This document shows, in pieces, positions 1-7,887 of a stretch of DNA of 64,000 bases. Position 1 is the first letter of the stretch; each line of letters begins with the position of its first letter. The notes beneath the pieces are model-generated. The model was given only the letters and a program-made list of their open reading frames with translations. It was not told the DNA's origin and searched no databases. This DNA is from Pseudomonas fluorescens (lineage in GTDB: Bacteria; Pseudomonadota; Gammaproteobacteria; Pseudomonadales; Pseudomonadaceae). The stretch covers positions 1-64,000 of the forward strand of contig NZ_MSDF01000024.1 in assembly GCF_002022275.1 (NCBI RefSeq), in the 5' to 3' direction. A program made the position numbers and the translations under genes.

Positions 1-16
1 TGTGTATAAGGGACAG
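1..16. other. Tn5/Nextera mosaic-end-like sequence at window edge
   Basis: Bases 1-16 match the inner 16 bases of the Tn5 mosaic end (TGTGTATAAGAGACAG) at 15 of 16 positions; base 11 is g instead of a. The residues it would encode (VYKGQ) break the Gly-rich tail that starts immediately afterwards. The simplest reading is a library adapter remnant at a contig end rather than genomic sequence. Confidence 0.55.
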
Positions 17-58
17 GGCGGTGGTTTTGGCGGTGGCGGGGCTTCAGGCGGCTGGTAA
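2..58 (+). CDS. C-terminal tail of YgcG/TPM-domain protein (partial)
   Basis: Only the last residues are inside the window: a Gly-rich tail ending GGFGGGGASGGW before TAA. Such tails end the long YgcG-type TPM_phosphatase proteins, which have a signal peptide, a TPM domain, a membrane segment and a low-complexity Gly/Ser tail. The next gene encodes a second TPM protein, which fits the usual Pseudomonas order lemA - long TPM - short TPM. The first five codons may be adapter-derived. Confidence 0.6.
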   Translation: MYKGQGGGFGGGGASGGW

Positions 59-89
59 TGACAATAACTAGAAAAGAGCATCTACAACC

Positions 90-707
90 ATGGCATTACT
101 GACTGAACACGAGCAGCGCCAAGTCGCCGAAGCGATTGCCCGCGTCGAGAAAACCACCGATGCCGAATTGGTGACCGTGCTGGCCGCCCGCGCCGACGAC
201 TACGCCTACATTCCGCTGTTGTGGGCCAGTTTGATCGCGCTGGTGGTGCCCGGCGTGGTGCATTACCTGTCGGGCTACCTGACCATGTACACCTTGCTGC
301 TGGCGCAGTGGGCGACGTTTATCGTGCTGTGCCTGGTGTTTCGTTTGCCAGAGGTCACCACGCGCTTGATCCCCCGTTCGGTGCGGCATTGGCGTGCGTC
401 GAACCTGGCGCGGCGCCAGTTCCTGGAGCAGAACCTGCACCACACGCTGGGCAGTACCGGTGTGCTGATTTTTGTCAGTGAAGCCGAGCGGTATGTGGAG
501 ATTCTGGTGGATGACGGAATTTCCAAGCGCCTGGATGACAGCAGTTGGGACGTGATCGTCAAGGCGTTTACCCAGCAGGTGAAACAGGGGCAGACGCTGG
601 CCGGGTTTATTGCCTGCATCGAAGCCTGCGGCGAGTTGCTCAAGGTGCATGTGCCGTTGACGCAGACGCGCAATGAGCTGCCGAACCGGCTGGTCGTGCT
701 GGAGTGA
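90..707 (+). CDS. TPM-domain membrane protein (second of a pair)
   Basis: A 205-residue protein with an N-terminal TPM-like half (TEHEQRQVAEAIARVEKTTD), two hydrophobic segments at about residues 40-58 and 63-84, and a C-terminal half with VLIFVSEAERYVEILVDDGI, the typical TPM core. TPM proteins sit in the inner membrane; their role is poorly defined (envelope homeostasis, photosystem repair in plants). The start ATG lies 31 bases after the stop of the preceding ygcG-like gene, so the two are probably co-transcribed. The gene is convergent with the TetR gene, whose stop directly abuts its end. Function beyond family membership is not inferable. Confidence 0.75.
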   Translation: MALLTEHEQRQVAEAIARVEKTTDAELVTVLAARADDYAYIPLLWASLIALVVPGVVHYLSGYLTMYTLLLAQWATFIVLCLVFRLPEVTTRLIPRSVRHWRASNLARRQFLEQNLHHTLGSTGVLIFVSEAERYVEILVDDGISKRLDDSSWDVIVKAFTQQVKQGQTLAGFIACIEACGELLKVHVPLTQTRNELPNRLVVLE

Positions 708-1316
708 TCAACGGGGTTCACGCAGCCCGTCAAAGATCAGCTGTATGAACTGGCGCACGCGCTTGCGATGAGCCTCCACGTCTATCGGTGTGTCGCTGAC
801 CACTCTCAAAAACTGCAAGGTCAGGTATTCGTTGAGTACCGAAGCGGTGTAGTCGGGGCAGATGTCCTGACGCACTTGGCCTTGTTGCTGCAGGTGCCGG
901 AGTAATTTTCCAACCTCGGCGTTCAAGGTTTCGTTGATCAGCGTGAGCCGTTGCGAGGTCGGGCCGCTGTAGCTTATGGCTAACAGTTCACACCAGACCG
1001 ACGCGGGCAACGCCTCCAGCTCATGGCTCATGACCAGGCTTTCGAGGTGGCACAGGGCATCGACCGGATCGTCGAATTGCGCGGTCAGCGCAGTCATGTC
1101 GTGCACGGCCATTTCGTCGCTTTCGCGCAACAGATTGATCAGGATTTCCTGTTTGCTGCCAAAATAATTAAACACCGTGGGTGGCGAGACACCTGCTTTC
1201 TCTGCGATCTGCTCCACGGTCGTCGCGCCATACCCTTGAAGCCGAAACAACGCGATGGCCGCTGTGCTGATAGCCTGCCGGCGGGCTTCTTTTTGACGCT
1301 CACGTAATCCACTCAA
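708..1316 (-). CDS. TetR/AcrR family transcriptional regulator
   Basis: A 202-residue regulator with an N-terminal TetR helix-turn-helix at about residues 10-55 (IAEKAGVSPPTVFNYFGSK) and an all-helical ligand-binding C-terminus. The reading frame offers a TTG start at 1316 giving MSGLRERQKEARRQ, a normal TetR beginning; no nearby ATG is in frame. It is divergent from the serine hydrolase / porin / binding-protein operon across a 154-bp gap that contains a perfect 14-bp palindrome. It is therefore the likely local repressor of that operon and of itself. The ligand is unknown. Confidence 0.88.
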   Translation of the reverse strand: MSGLRERQKEARRQAISTAAIALFRLQGYGATTVEQIAEKAGVSPPTVFNYFGSKQEILINLLRESDEMAVHDMTALTAQFDDPVDALCHLESLVMSHELEALPASVWCELLAISYSGPTSQRLTLINETLNAEVGKLLRHLQQQGQVRQDICPDYTASVLNEYLTLQFLRVVSDTPIDVEAHRKRVRQFIQLIFDGLREPR

Positions 1317-1382
1317 TGCCTGTCCCCAACCGCCTTTGAACCCGTTGTGAGGCGAGTATAGGTTTTTTTGATGGAAAAAACT

Positions 1383-1396
1383 TTTAGTTGACTAAA
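1383..1396. promoter_or_regulatory. Palindromic operator candidate for the TetR regulator
   Basis: A perfect inverted repeat, TTTAGT-TG-ACTAAA, lies in the AT-rich gap between the TetR gene and the divergent serine hydrolase gene. Size, position and symmetry are typical of a TetR-family operator. The assignment to this regulator is inferred from location. Confidence 0.55.
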
Positions 1397-1470
1397 TAAA
1401 TTTACTGGAGGAAAAATAAATCAGCTGGCCCGCCCGGGACAGCGTTTTATTCACTGTCAGGATTTATGCG

Positions 1471-2718
1471 ATGTCTCACTCATTTCAACGGGCGATGGCT
1501 TTGGCTTACGCCGAACGACAGGACCGCCAACCCACGCCGCCGCTGATGACCGGGCTGCCGCCGGTTGCGGCGCAACAGGTCAAAGCCGCTGATATTTTGC
1601 TGGCGCCCTACAACCGCTGGAGCTTTCAGCATCTGAGCCAACTGTGCCCTACGCTGGTGGTCGCGGCCGGCAATGGCCAGTCGAGTGCCCTCGGCGAAGG
1701 TGCGATAGACCTGGACGACTTCACCTTTCCCAGTTTGTCGGGCTTGAGCATCAGCCTGGCAGAGCATCTGGACGCCACCTTCACCGACGGTTTTCTGGTG
1801 CTGAAAAACGGCCGCACGCTCTATGAGCGTTACTTCAACCATCAGCAGCCCGACACCCGGCATATCATGTTTTCGGTGACCAAATCGGTGACCGGCGCAC
1901 TGGCCGAGCAGTTGATCGAGGAGGGTGTGCTCGACCCGGATGCTTTGGCGCGGCACTACGTTCCCGAGTTCCAGGGCACGGCGTTCGAGGATGCGACGGT
2001 GCGCCAAGTGATGGACATGGCCATAAGCATTCAATACGTCGAACACTACGAAGACCCCCACTCGCCGACCTCCCACCTGCATTACACCGTGGGCCTTACG
2101 CCGACGCCGCCGGGTATAGAGCCATTCGCATCGTTGTACGACTGGCTGTTGGCATTCAAGCCCAAGGGCGAACACGGCGGGTTTTTCCGCTATGTCACCG
2201 CCACCACCGAAGCGATGGGCTGGATCATGGAACGCGCCAGCGGCAAGCCCGGCCACCAGTTGTTCAGCGAGTTGTGGCGGCAGTTGGGCTGTGAGCGCGA
2301 TGGGTTCATGTTGGCGGACCCCAGCGGCCATGGTGTTGTTGGCTTCGGTTTCAATGCCACGCTGCGTGACATGGGCCGTTTCGGTCTGATGCTGCTCAAC
2401 CACGGCCAATTCAACGGCCGCCAGGTCCTGCCCGCCGAAGCCGTCAAACGCATTGCTCGCGGCAACGACCCGGCGGTATTCGCCACCAACGCGGAGTTTG
2501 CCGAGTGGGCGCCAGGTGCGTCCTACAAGAGCCAGTGGTACGTGTTCAACGACACGGCAATCATGGCCGTCGGCATCCATGGGCAGTGGGTGTATGTCGA
2601 CTTCAAGGCCGATGTAGTGATCATCAAGCAGTCTTCATCACCGCAAGCCGAAACGATCCTGGACACCGATACCGTGCACTTGCTCAGGACACTCGCCGAG
2701 TCATTGACCGACGTCTGA
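1471..2718 (+). CDS. Serine hydrolase, beta-lactamase fold (class C / NylB-like)
   Basis: A 415-residue SxxK serine hydrolase. Ser135 and Lys138 lie in FSVTKSV, a Tyr-containing second motif is near residue 241 (FRYVTATTE), and an HxG-type third motif (GIHGQW) is near 370. The family includes class C beta-lactamases, esterases and 6-aminohexanoate-dimer hydrolase (NylB). Length and the QYVEHYEDPHSP stretch resemble the NylB-like group more than true AmpC. No clear signal peptide is visible, so it is probably cytoplasmic. It is first in an apparent operon with an outer-membrane channel and a polyamine-type binding protein, which suggests it cleaves an imported amide or amino-oligomer. That substrate is inference. 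Confidence 0.8.
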   Translation: MSHSFQRAMALAYAERQDRQPTPPLMTGLPPVAAQQVKAADILLAPYNRWSFQHLSQLCPTLVVAAGNGQSSALGEGAIDLDDFTFPSLSGLSISLAEHLDATFTDGFLVLKNGRTLYERYFNHQQPDTRHIMFSVTKSVTGALAEQLIEEGVLDPDALARHYVPEFQGTAFEDATVRQVMDMAISIQYVEHYEDPHSPTSHLHYTVGLTPTPPGIEPFASLYDWLLAFKPKGEHGGFFRYVTATTEAMGWIMERASGKPGHQLFSELWRQLGCERDGFMLADPSGHGVVGFGFNATLRDMGRFGLMLLNHGQFNGRQVLPAEAVKRIARGNDPAVFATNAEFAEWAPGASYKSQWYVFNDTAIMAVGIHGQWVYVDFKADVVIIKQSSSPQAETILDTDTVHLLRTLAESLTDV

Positions 2719-2842
2719 GTGCAGGCGCGGCCCCTATAAAAAGTTCTTCCGTAACGCGTTGTAACCCAAGCGTTCTTGGGCACGCTTGTGCCCGAAACAC
2801 TGCCCTGTCGAATAAAAACCAGAATGCAGGAGCTTAATTACC

Positions 2843-4174
2843 ATGAACCGATACTTGATATCCGCACCCTGTGGTGCCGTTGCGTTATCGCTGTTGGCCA
2901 CGTGCCGCATCGCAACGGCCGGCTATACCTTTGAAGAAGGCGACTTCAAGGGCGAGTTCAACTTCAGTGCCTCCTCGACCGTGATCAATAGCCATAACGC
3001 CAACTTTGGCCTGGGCAAGGTCGATATGCGCGACGGCGAACTCGGCAAGCAGAACAATCGATGGCAGGAGTATTACTTCAAGCCCGGCGTGACGTTCAGT
3101 TATGCCCTGGCGCCCGGCTTCAGCCTGATCGGTGGCGGTTCGCTGGTCGCTGCGGGTACCGGCGGCGATGGCGATGCCGGCGGCTACAGCCACGGCGGCG
3201 CCCACAACACTTCGGTGGAAGAGGCCTATGGCGGCTTCCAGGCGGGCGACTGGCGGCTGACCCTCGGCGATCAGAATTACCGGGTCGGCAATGGCTTTCT
3301 GGTGATGGACGGCAACCTTGACGAGTTCGGCGAGGGCGCGTATTTCAGTGCGCCGCGCACGGCCTTTCGTGATGCCGCGGTGTTGGGCTGGCAGCACGAG
3401 GCGGTGTCGGCCCAGGCCTTCAGTCTGAAGACTGACGGGCATCTGGGCAGCGTGCGCATGTCCGGTGCCAACATCGATCTGAAGCTGAAAACTGCCACCC
3501 TTGGCGCGATGGCTTTCAACGTTGACGCCGAGGATGAAGCGCCAGGTGCATTGATCCCTCGTGATGGCATGCGGGTTTATAACCTGCGGGCGCTCAACGC
3601 CAGCGTGCCGGGTTTGGACGCCCTGGTGTTCAACGCTGAGTATGCAGTCGAACGCGGAAGCGGCAAGCAGCTCACCTACGACGCGAGTGCCTGGTACGCC
3701 TCGGCGGATTACACCTTTCATGACCTGCCGTTGCAGCCGACGTTTGGCTATCGCTACGCGACCTTTTCCGGCGACAACAACCCAAGCGATAACACGCGCA
3801 AGGACTGGAACCCGCTGAGCAAGGGCTACACCGATATCGGCACGTGGGTGATAGGCGATGTGGTCGGCAACTACCTGCTCTACAACACCAATGAACAAGT
3901 GCAGACCTTGCGCGCCAAGGTGCACTTCAATGAGCAATGGGCGACGGGGGCGCAGTACCACCGGTTCATGCTCAATTCCGATTACTACTTCGGCACGCCG
4001 GTCAGTGATCGACACTTTGCCAACGAGACCGGGGTGTACATGGAGTGGACACCCACCGAGCACATCTACACGTCGCTGTCCTATAACTGGGTTAACCCCC
4101 AAGACGGAGCGCGGCAGGCCTTGGGCAATGACAGGTTTGACGCTTTGGAATGGTTCTTCGCTTACACCTTGTAA
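2843..4174 (+). CDS. Outer-membrane beta-barrel protein (alginate-export/porin-like)
   Basis: A 443-residue protein with a signal peptide of about 26 residues, followed by alternating aromatic/polar strands and a C-terminal FAYTL, typical of outer-membrane barrels. It resembles proteins with the alginate-export type barrel domain rather than OprD. A good Shine-Dalgarno sequence (caggagc) precedes the ATG. It lies 124 bases after the serine hydrolase gene and 38 bases before the periplasmic binding-protein gene, so it probably forms the outer-membrane entry step for the same compound. Substrate specificity is unknown. Confidence 0.72.
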   Translation: MNRYLISAPCGAVALSLLATCRIATAGYTFEEGDFKGEFNFSASSTVINSHNANFGLGKVDMRDGELGKQNNRWQEYYFKPGVTFSYALAPGFSLIGGGSLVAAGTGGDGDAGGYSHGGAHNTSVEEAYGGFQAGDWRLTLGDQNYRVGNGFLVMDGNLDEFGEGAYFSAPRTAFRDAAVLGWQHEAVSAQAFSLKTDGHLGSVRMSGANIDLKLKTATLGAMAFNVDAEDEAPGALIPRDGMRVYNLRALNASVPGLDALVFNAEYAVERGSGKQLTYDASAWYASADYTFHDLPLQPTFGYRYATFSGDNNPSDNTRKDWNPLSKGYTDIGTWVIGDVVGNYLLYNTNEQVQTLRAKVHFNEQWATGAQYHRFMLNSDYYFGTPVSDRHFANETGVYMEWTPTEHIYTSLSYNWVNPQDGARQALGNDRFDALEWFFAYTL

Positions 4175-4212
4175 GCCTGGGTTCTTATCTTTTCGACCAT
4201 TGAGTTCATTCG

Positions 4213-5313
4213 ATGAAAATCATCAATAGCGTGTTCGCCACCTTGCTCCTGATCCTGTGCCTGCCGATTAACCTTGTGAGCGCCGCCCAGCGCGAGGTGA
4301 GCATCTACAACTGGGTGGATTATCTGCCCGAGCAAGTGATCAAGGACTTTGAAAGCAAAACCGGAATCAAGGTCAACTATGACGTTTTCGACAGCTCCTA
4401 CACCCTGGAAACCAAGATGCTCACGGGCACGTCGGGGTACGACGTGATCTTCCCCAACAGCATCCAGGTCGCCAAATTCATCAGTGCGCAGTCCCTCACC
4501 CCGCTGGATCGGCAGGCATTACCGAACGCCTCGCACCTGGCCCCCGACATCATGAAAAACCTCGAGCACGTCGACCCGGGCAACCGCTATGCCGTGCCGT
4601 ACCTGTGGGGCACGACGCTGATCGGCTATAACGCCGACAAAGTCAAAGCCGCGCTGGGCGACAACGTGCAGCTCGACAGCTGGGACGTTTTGTTCAAGGA
4701 AGAAAACATCGCCAAGCTGCAATCCTGCGGCGTGGCGGTATTGGATGCGCCGGAGGAAGTGCTGCCTATTGTCATGCACTACCTGGGCCTGGATCCGAGC
4801 AGCAAAAGCAAAGCCGACTACGAGAAAGCCGAAGCTGTGCTGCTGAAAATCCGCCCCTACGTGCGTTACTTCAACTCCGCCAAACTGGCGGCTGACCTGG
4901 CCAGCGGTGATATCTGTATCGCGATTGGCTGGTCCGGTGCGATTTTGCAGGCGCAAGGCCTGGCGGCGTCGTACAACAAGGGCAATGACATCCGCATGCT
5001 GCTGCCCAAAGAGGGCACATTGATGTGGGCGGACACCATGGCCATCCCCAAGGGCGCGCGGCACCCCGAAGAAGCACTGGCGTTTATCAACTACCTGCTG
5101 GACCCGGCCGTTATCGCTCAAGTGTCGAATATCATCGGCTACCCGAACCCTAACAAGGACGCCGAGTCACGGGTCAACCCTGACCTGCTGAAGAACAAGG
5201 CGATGTTCATTCCGGTGGAGCAACGCGCGCACCTGTTCAGCCTGGCGCCGGTGCCGGTGAGTACCGAGCGCTTGATGACGCGTATCTGGACCCGGATTAA
5301 AACCGGGACCTGA
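4213..5313 (+). CDS. Polyamine-type ABC transporter periplasmic binding protein
   Basis: A 366-residue PotD/PotF/SpuD-like solute-binding protein. It has a signal peptide (residues 1 to about 24), then VSIYNWVDYLPEQVIKDF, the typical polyamine-binding N-terminus, and conserved WGTTLIGYN and IGWSGAILQA segments. No ABC permease or ATPase gene is adjacent, so it must work with a transporter encoded elsewhere or act as a sensor partner. It is the third gene after the serine hydrolase and the outer-membrane barrel, suggesting uptake of an amine released by or fed to that hydrolase. Confidence 0.85.
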   Translation: MKIINSVFATLLLILCLPINLVSAAQREVSIYNWVDYLPEQVIKDFESKTGIKVNYDVFDSSYTLETKMLTGTSGYDVIFPNSIQVAKFISAQSLTPLDRQALPNASHLAPDIMKNLEHVDPGNRYAVPYLWGTTLIGYNADKVKAALGDNVQLDSWDVLFKEENIAKLQSCGVAVLDAPEEVLPIVMHYLGLDPSSKSKADYEKAEAVLLKIRPYVRYFNSAKLAADLASGDICIAIGWSGAILQAQGLAASYNKGNDIRMLLPKEGTLMWADTMAIPKGARHPEEALAFINYLLDPAVIAQVSNIIGYPNPNKDAESRVNPDLLKNKAMFIPVEQRAHLFSLAPVPVSTERLMTRIWTRIKTGT

Positions 5314-5318
5314 ACGCC

Positions 5319-5345
5319 GGGCGAGCGGGCGCTGTCCGCTCGCCC
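5319..5345 (+). terminator. Possible hairpin terminator
   Basis: A perfect 10-bp stem (GGGCGAGCGG / CCGCTCGCCC) with a 7-base loop lies just after the binding-protein stop. There is no real T-run after it, so it may only stabilise the mRNA end. Confidence 0.35.
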
Positions 5346-5431
5346 TTCGACCGCTGGTCAAATAACTCCGTGCCCTGACGGCCTATCCCCCCTAAAATGC
5401 CCGGCATTCCCAGCCCGAGGCGTTTTTGTTC

Positions 5432-6649
5432 ATGTCCGTCACCGCTCAACCTGCGCGCCCTGCGCCGGATCATCACGCCCAGTTCATTGAACTGCTGAGC
5501 GAAAGCCTCGCGCAGAACGCCTTTATCAAGCTGGTGCTGGCCAAGTACGTGGGTGAGGAGGCCGAACTGCAACGGCTGATCATCAAGCCTGTGACGGTCA
5601 AGGAGCAGGCGTGCCTGTCCTTCGTGTACCGCTACAAGACCCGTGACATCACCAAGAATTTCCCCCTGGCCGAAGGCGTGGCGGCGATTGCCGAGCTGCT
5701 GCCGGCGTCGTTCAAGAACGCTCACTTGCTGTCGCTGACCGACGAAGCCCAACTCGAATACAGCAAGAAGAACAAAAGTTCGCTGTTCAAAAGCAAACCG
5801 CAGCAGCTGCGTGAAGCGCCATCGGCGGAGCATAACCGCGAGAAGAATCGCTTCCTTGATCTGAGCCGGCCGTTTCTTGCCGACCTGGGCGTGACCGACG
5901 CCAAGCAAACGTTGATCCCCTCGATGTCGCGCAAGTGGAAGCAGATCAACAAGTTCATCGAAGTGTTCAGCCACGCGCTGACCACCTCGCCGTTGAAGCT
6001 GGACGCGCCGGTACGCGTGGCTGATTTCGGTTCGGGCAAGGGCTACCTGACCTTCGCCATCCACGATTACCTGCGCAACACGCTCAAGGCCGAGGGTGAA
6101 GTGACCGGTGTGGAACTGCGCGAAGACATGGTGACCCTGTGCAACAGCGCCGCTGCGCGCCTGGAGCACCCGGGGCTGGTGTTCAAGTGCGGTGACGTGC
6201 GCAGCGTGGCGCCGAGCGAGCTGGACGTGATGATCGCCCTGCATGCCTGCGACATTGCCACGGACTACGCGATCCACACGGGTATTCGTTCCGGTGCGTC
6301 GATCATCATGTGCTCGCCGTGCTGCCACAAACAGATTCGCCTGCAGATCCAGAGCCCGGTATTGCTCAAGCCGATGCTGCAATACGGCCTGCACCTGGGC
6401 CAACAGGCGGAAATGGTCACCGACAGCTTGCGTGCGTTGTACCTTGAAGCCTGTGGTTATGAGACCAAGGTGTTTGAGTTCATCTCACTGGAGCACACCA
6501 ACAAGAACAAGATGATCCTGGCGGTAAAACGCGCAGAGCCGGTGGACAACGCGCAGTTGCTGGAGAAAATCCGGGAATTGAAGGCGTTCTACCACATCAC
6601 CGAGCATTGCCTGGAAACCCTGCTGCGCGCGGATGGTTTCCTGGCCTGA
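5432..6649 (+). CDS. Class I SAM-dependent methyltransferase (Methyltransf_32 / TRM13-like)
   Basis: About 405 residues from the ATG at 5432, preceded by a gagg motif. A TTG six bases upstream is possible but has no better ribosome site. The SAM-binding motif VADFGSGKGYL is near residue 197, followed by an acidic VELREDM, a LHACDIATDYAI motif and CSPCCHKQIR near residue 293, a combination seen in METTL25/TRM13-like methyltransferases. The N-terminal about 190 residues are a family-specific domain. The substrate, possibly tRNA or protein, is not known. It stands alone between the binding-protein operon and a REPIN. Confidence 0.75.
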   Translation: MSVTAQPARPAPDHHAQFIELLSESLAQNAFIKLVLAKYVGEEAELQRLIIKPVTVKEQACLSFVYRYKTRDITKNFPLAEGVAAIAELLPASFKNAHLLSLTDEAQLEYSKKNKSSLFKSKPQQLREAPSAEHNREKNRFLDLSRPFLADLGVTDAKQTLIPSMSRKWKQINKFIEVFSHALTTSPLKLDAPVRVADFGSGKGYLTFAIHDYLRNTLKAEGEVTGVELREDMVTLCNSAAARLEHPGLVFKCGDVRSVAPSELDVMIALHACDIATDYAIHTGIRSGASIIMCSPCCHKQIRLQIQSPVLLKPMLQYGLHLGQQAEMVTDSLRALYLEACGYETKVFEFISLEHTNKNKMILAVKRAEPVDNAQLLEKIRELKAFYHITEHCLETLLRADGFLA

Positions 6650-6666
6650 GAACGCCGCAGATCAAG

Positions 6667-6756
6667 TGTGGGAGCGGGCTTGCTCGCGAAAGCGGTGGGT
6701 CAGCCACCCATTTATTGACTGATATACCGCATTCGCGAGCAAGCCCGCTCCCACAT
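6667..6756. repeat. REPIN (inverted REP pair)
   Basis: Two inverted copies of the Pseudomonas REP core TGTGGGAGCGGGCTTGCTCG flank a short spacer. It lies between the convergent methyltransferase and EamA genes, where it may also act as a bidirectional mRNA-end structure. The core variant (GCGGGCTTGCTCGCGAA) is shared with the copy at 14985. Confidence 0.9.
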
Positions 6757-7656
6757 TTAGACCGAGCTCGGCTTGGGAACTGGCGCTGACTGCACCGCCG
6801 TCTTGCGCCCCAGCATCACCGTCACAATCACCCCGCAGGCAAACAACCACGTGATCGGCTCGATATGTTCATCAAAGAACAGCGCCGAAAATGCGATGGT
6901 GAAGAAAATCTGCAGCAGCTGAATCTGGCTGACCCGCGCAATGCCGCCCATGGCCAGCCCGGCGTACCAGGCAAAAAAGCCCAGGAACTGCGAGAACAGC
7001 GACACATACCCGAACGCCCACCAGGCGCGCATGGAAATTGCGCCTTGATGCTGCGCCGCCAGGTACCACACCGGCCCGATCAATATCGGCGTCGACAACA
7101 CCAGCGCCCAGCAAATCACCTGCCAGCCGCCCATTTCCTTGGCCAATCGGCCACCTTCGGCGTAACCCAAACCGCCCACGGCAATTGCGCCGAGCATTAG
7201 CAAGTCGCCTGCCTGAATACTGCCGGCGCCGGTGATCAGCGCGTAACTCAACACCAATGCACTGCCCAGCGCGGCACAGGCCCAGAAGGCTTTCGACGGC
7301 CGCTCATGGGACAGCCACGCCGCATACAGCGCCACGCACAGCGGTTGCAGGCCGTTGACCAGCGCGCCATGGGACGCCGGCAAGGTTTGCATGGCCCAGG
7401 CCGACAGCACCGGAAAGCCGAGGATCACCCCGGCGATCACCAGGCACAGCCCGCGCACCTGGCGCCAGGTCGGCCAGCGCTCGCGGCGCCACAGCAACAG
7501 CGCCGCCGCCGGAATCGCCGCGAACAACGCACGGCCCAGGCCGTTGAGCAGCGGGTGAATTTCCTGCACCACGATGCGGGTAAAAGGCAGGGTCAGGCTG
7601 AAGATGACGACGCCCAGCAGGCCGAGGGCCATGCCGGTGTTTTCGCGCGAGCTCAT
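6757..7656 (-). CDS. EamA/DMT superfamily transporter
   Basis: A 299-residue inner-membrane protein with about ten hydrophobic helices arranged as two EamA repeats (drug/metabolite transporter superfamily). An early proline/glycine-rich first helix (LGLLGVVIFSLTLPFTRIVV) and the second repeat beginning near residue 150 fit the family. Members export amino acids, metabolites or drugs; the substrate here is unknown. The stop codon sits against the REPIN. The gene is a single transcription unit with REPINs on both sides. Confidence 0.82.
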   Translation of the reverse strand: MSSRENTGMALGLLGVVIFSLTLPFTRIVVQEIHPLLNGLGRALFAAIPAAALLLWRRERWPTWRQVRGLCLVIAGVILGFPVLSAWAMQTLPASHGALVNGLQPLCVALYAAWLSHERPSKAFWACAALGSALVLSYALITGAGSIQAGDLLMLGAIAVGGLGYAEGGRLAKEMGGWQVICWALVLSTPILIGPVWYLAAQHQGAISMRAWWAFGYVSLFSQFLGFFAWYAGLAMGGIARVSQIQLLQIFFTIAFSALFFDEHIEPITWLFACGVIVTVMLGRKTAVQSAPVPKPSSV

Positions 7657-7779
7657 GGTGGGGGACCGGAATCAAAAGGGCTTCAAGGGACGCCCATCTA
7701 GCCACAACCCCCGGCAGATGCGGGCTTACAGCTGGTGGCAGATTTATCCGTACAGTTTCGGCAGACACTGAAGCTCAAA

Positions 7780-7867
7780 TGTGGGAGCTGGCTTGCCTGC
7801 GATGGGATCGCCTCGGTTTTACTGATAAACCGAGGTGGCCGTATCGCAGGCAAGCCAGCTCCCACAC
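7780..7867. repeat. REPIN (inverted REP pair)
   Basis: Inverted REP cores (TGTGGGAGCTGGCTTGCCTG and its complement) surround a spacer that itself forms a hairpin (cctcggttt / aaaccgagg). It lies between the EamA gene start and the TonB-receptor gene end. This core variant (AGCTGGCTTGCCTGCGAT) differs from the one at 6667. Confidence 0.9.
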
Positions 7868-7887
7868 AAACCCGCACCCACACGGAT

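Noticed and set aside
5319..5345. Strong terminator
   Set aside because: Perfect stem but no T-run; kept only as a low-confidence feature.
6667..7867. Possible CRISPR-like repeats
   Set aside because: The repeats are palindromic REP pairs spread across the window with no regular spacer array and no cas genes.
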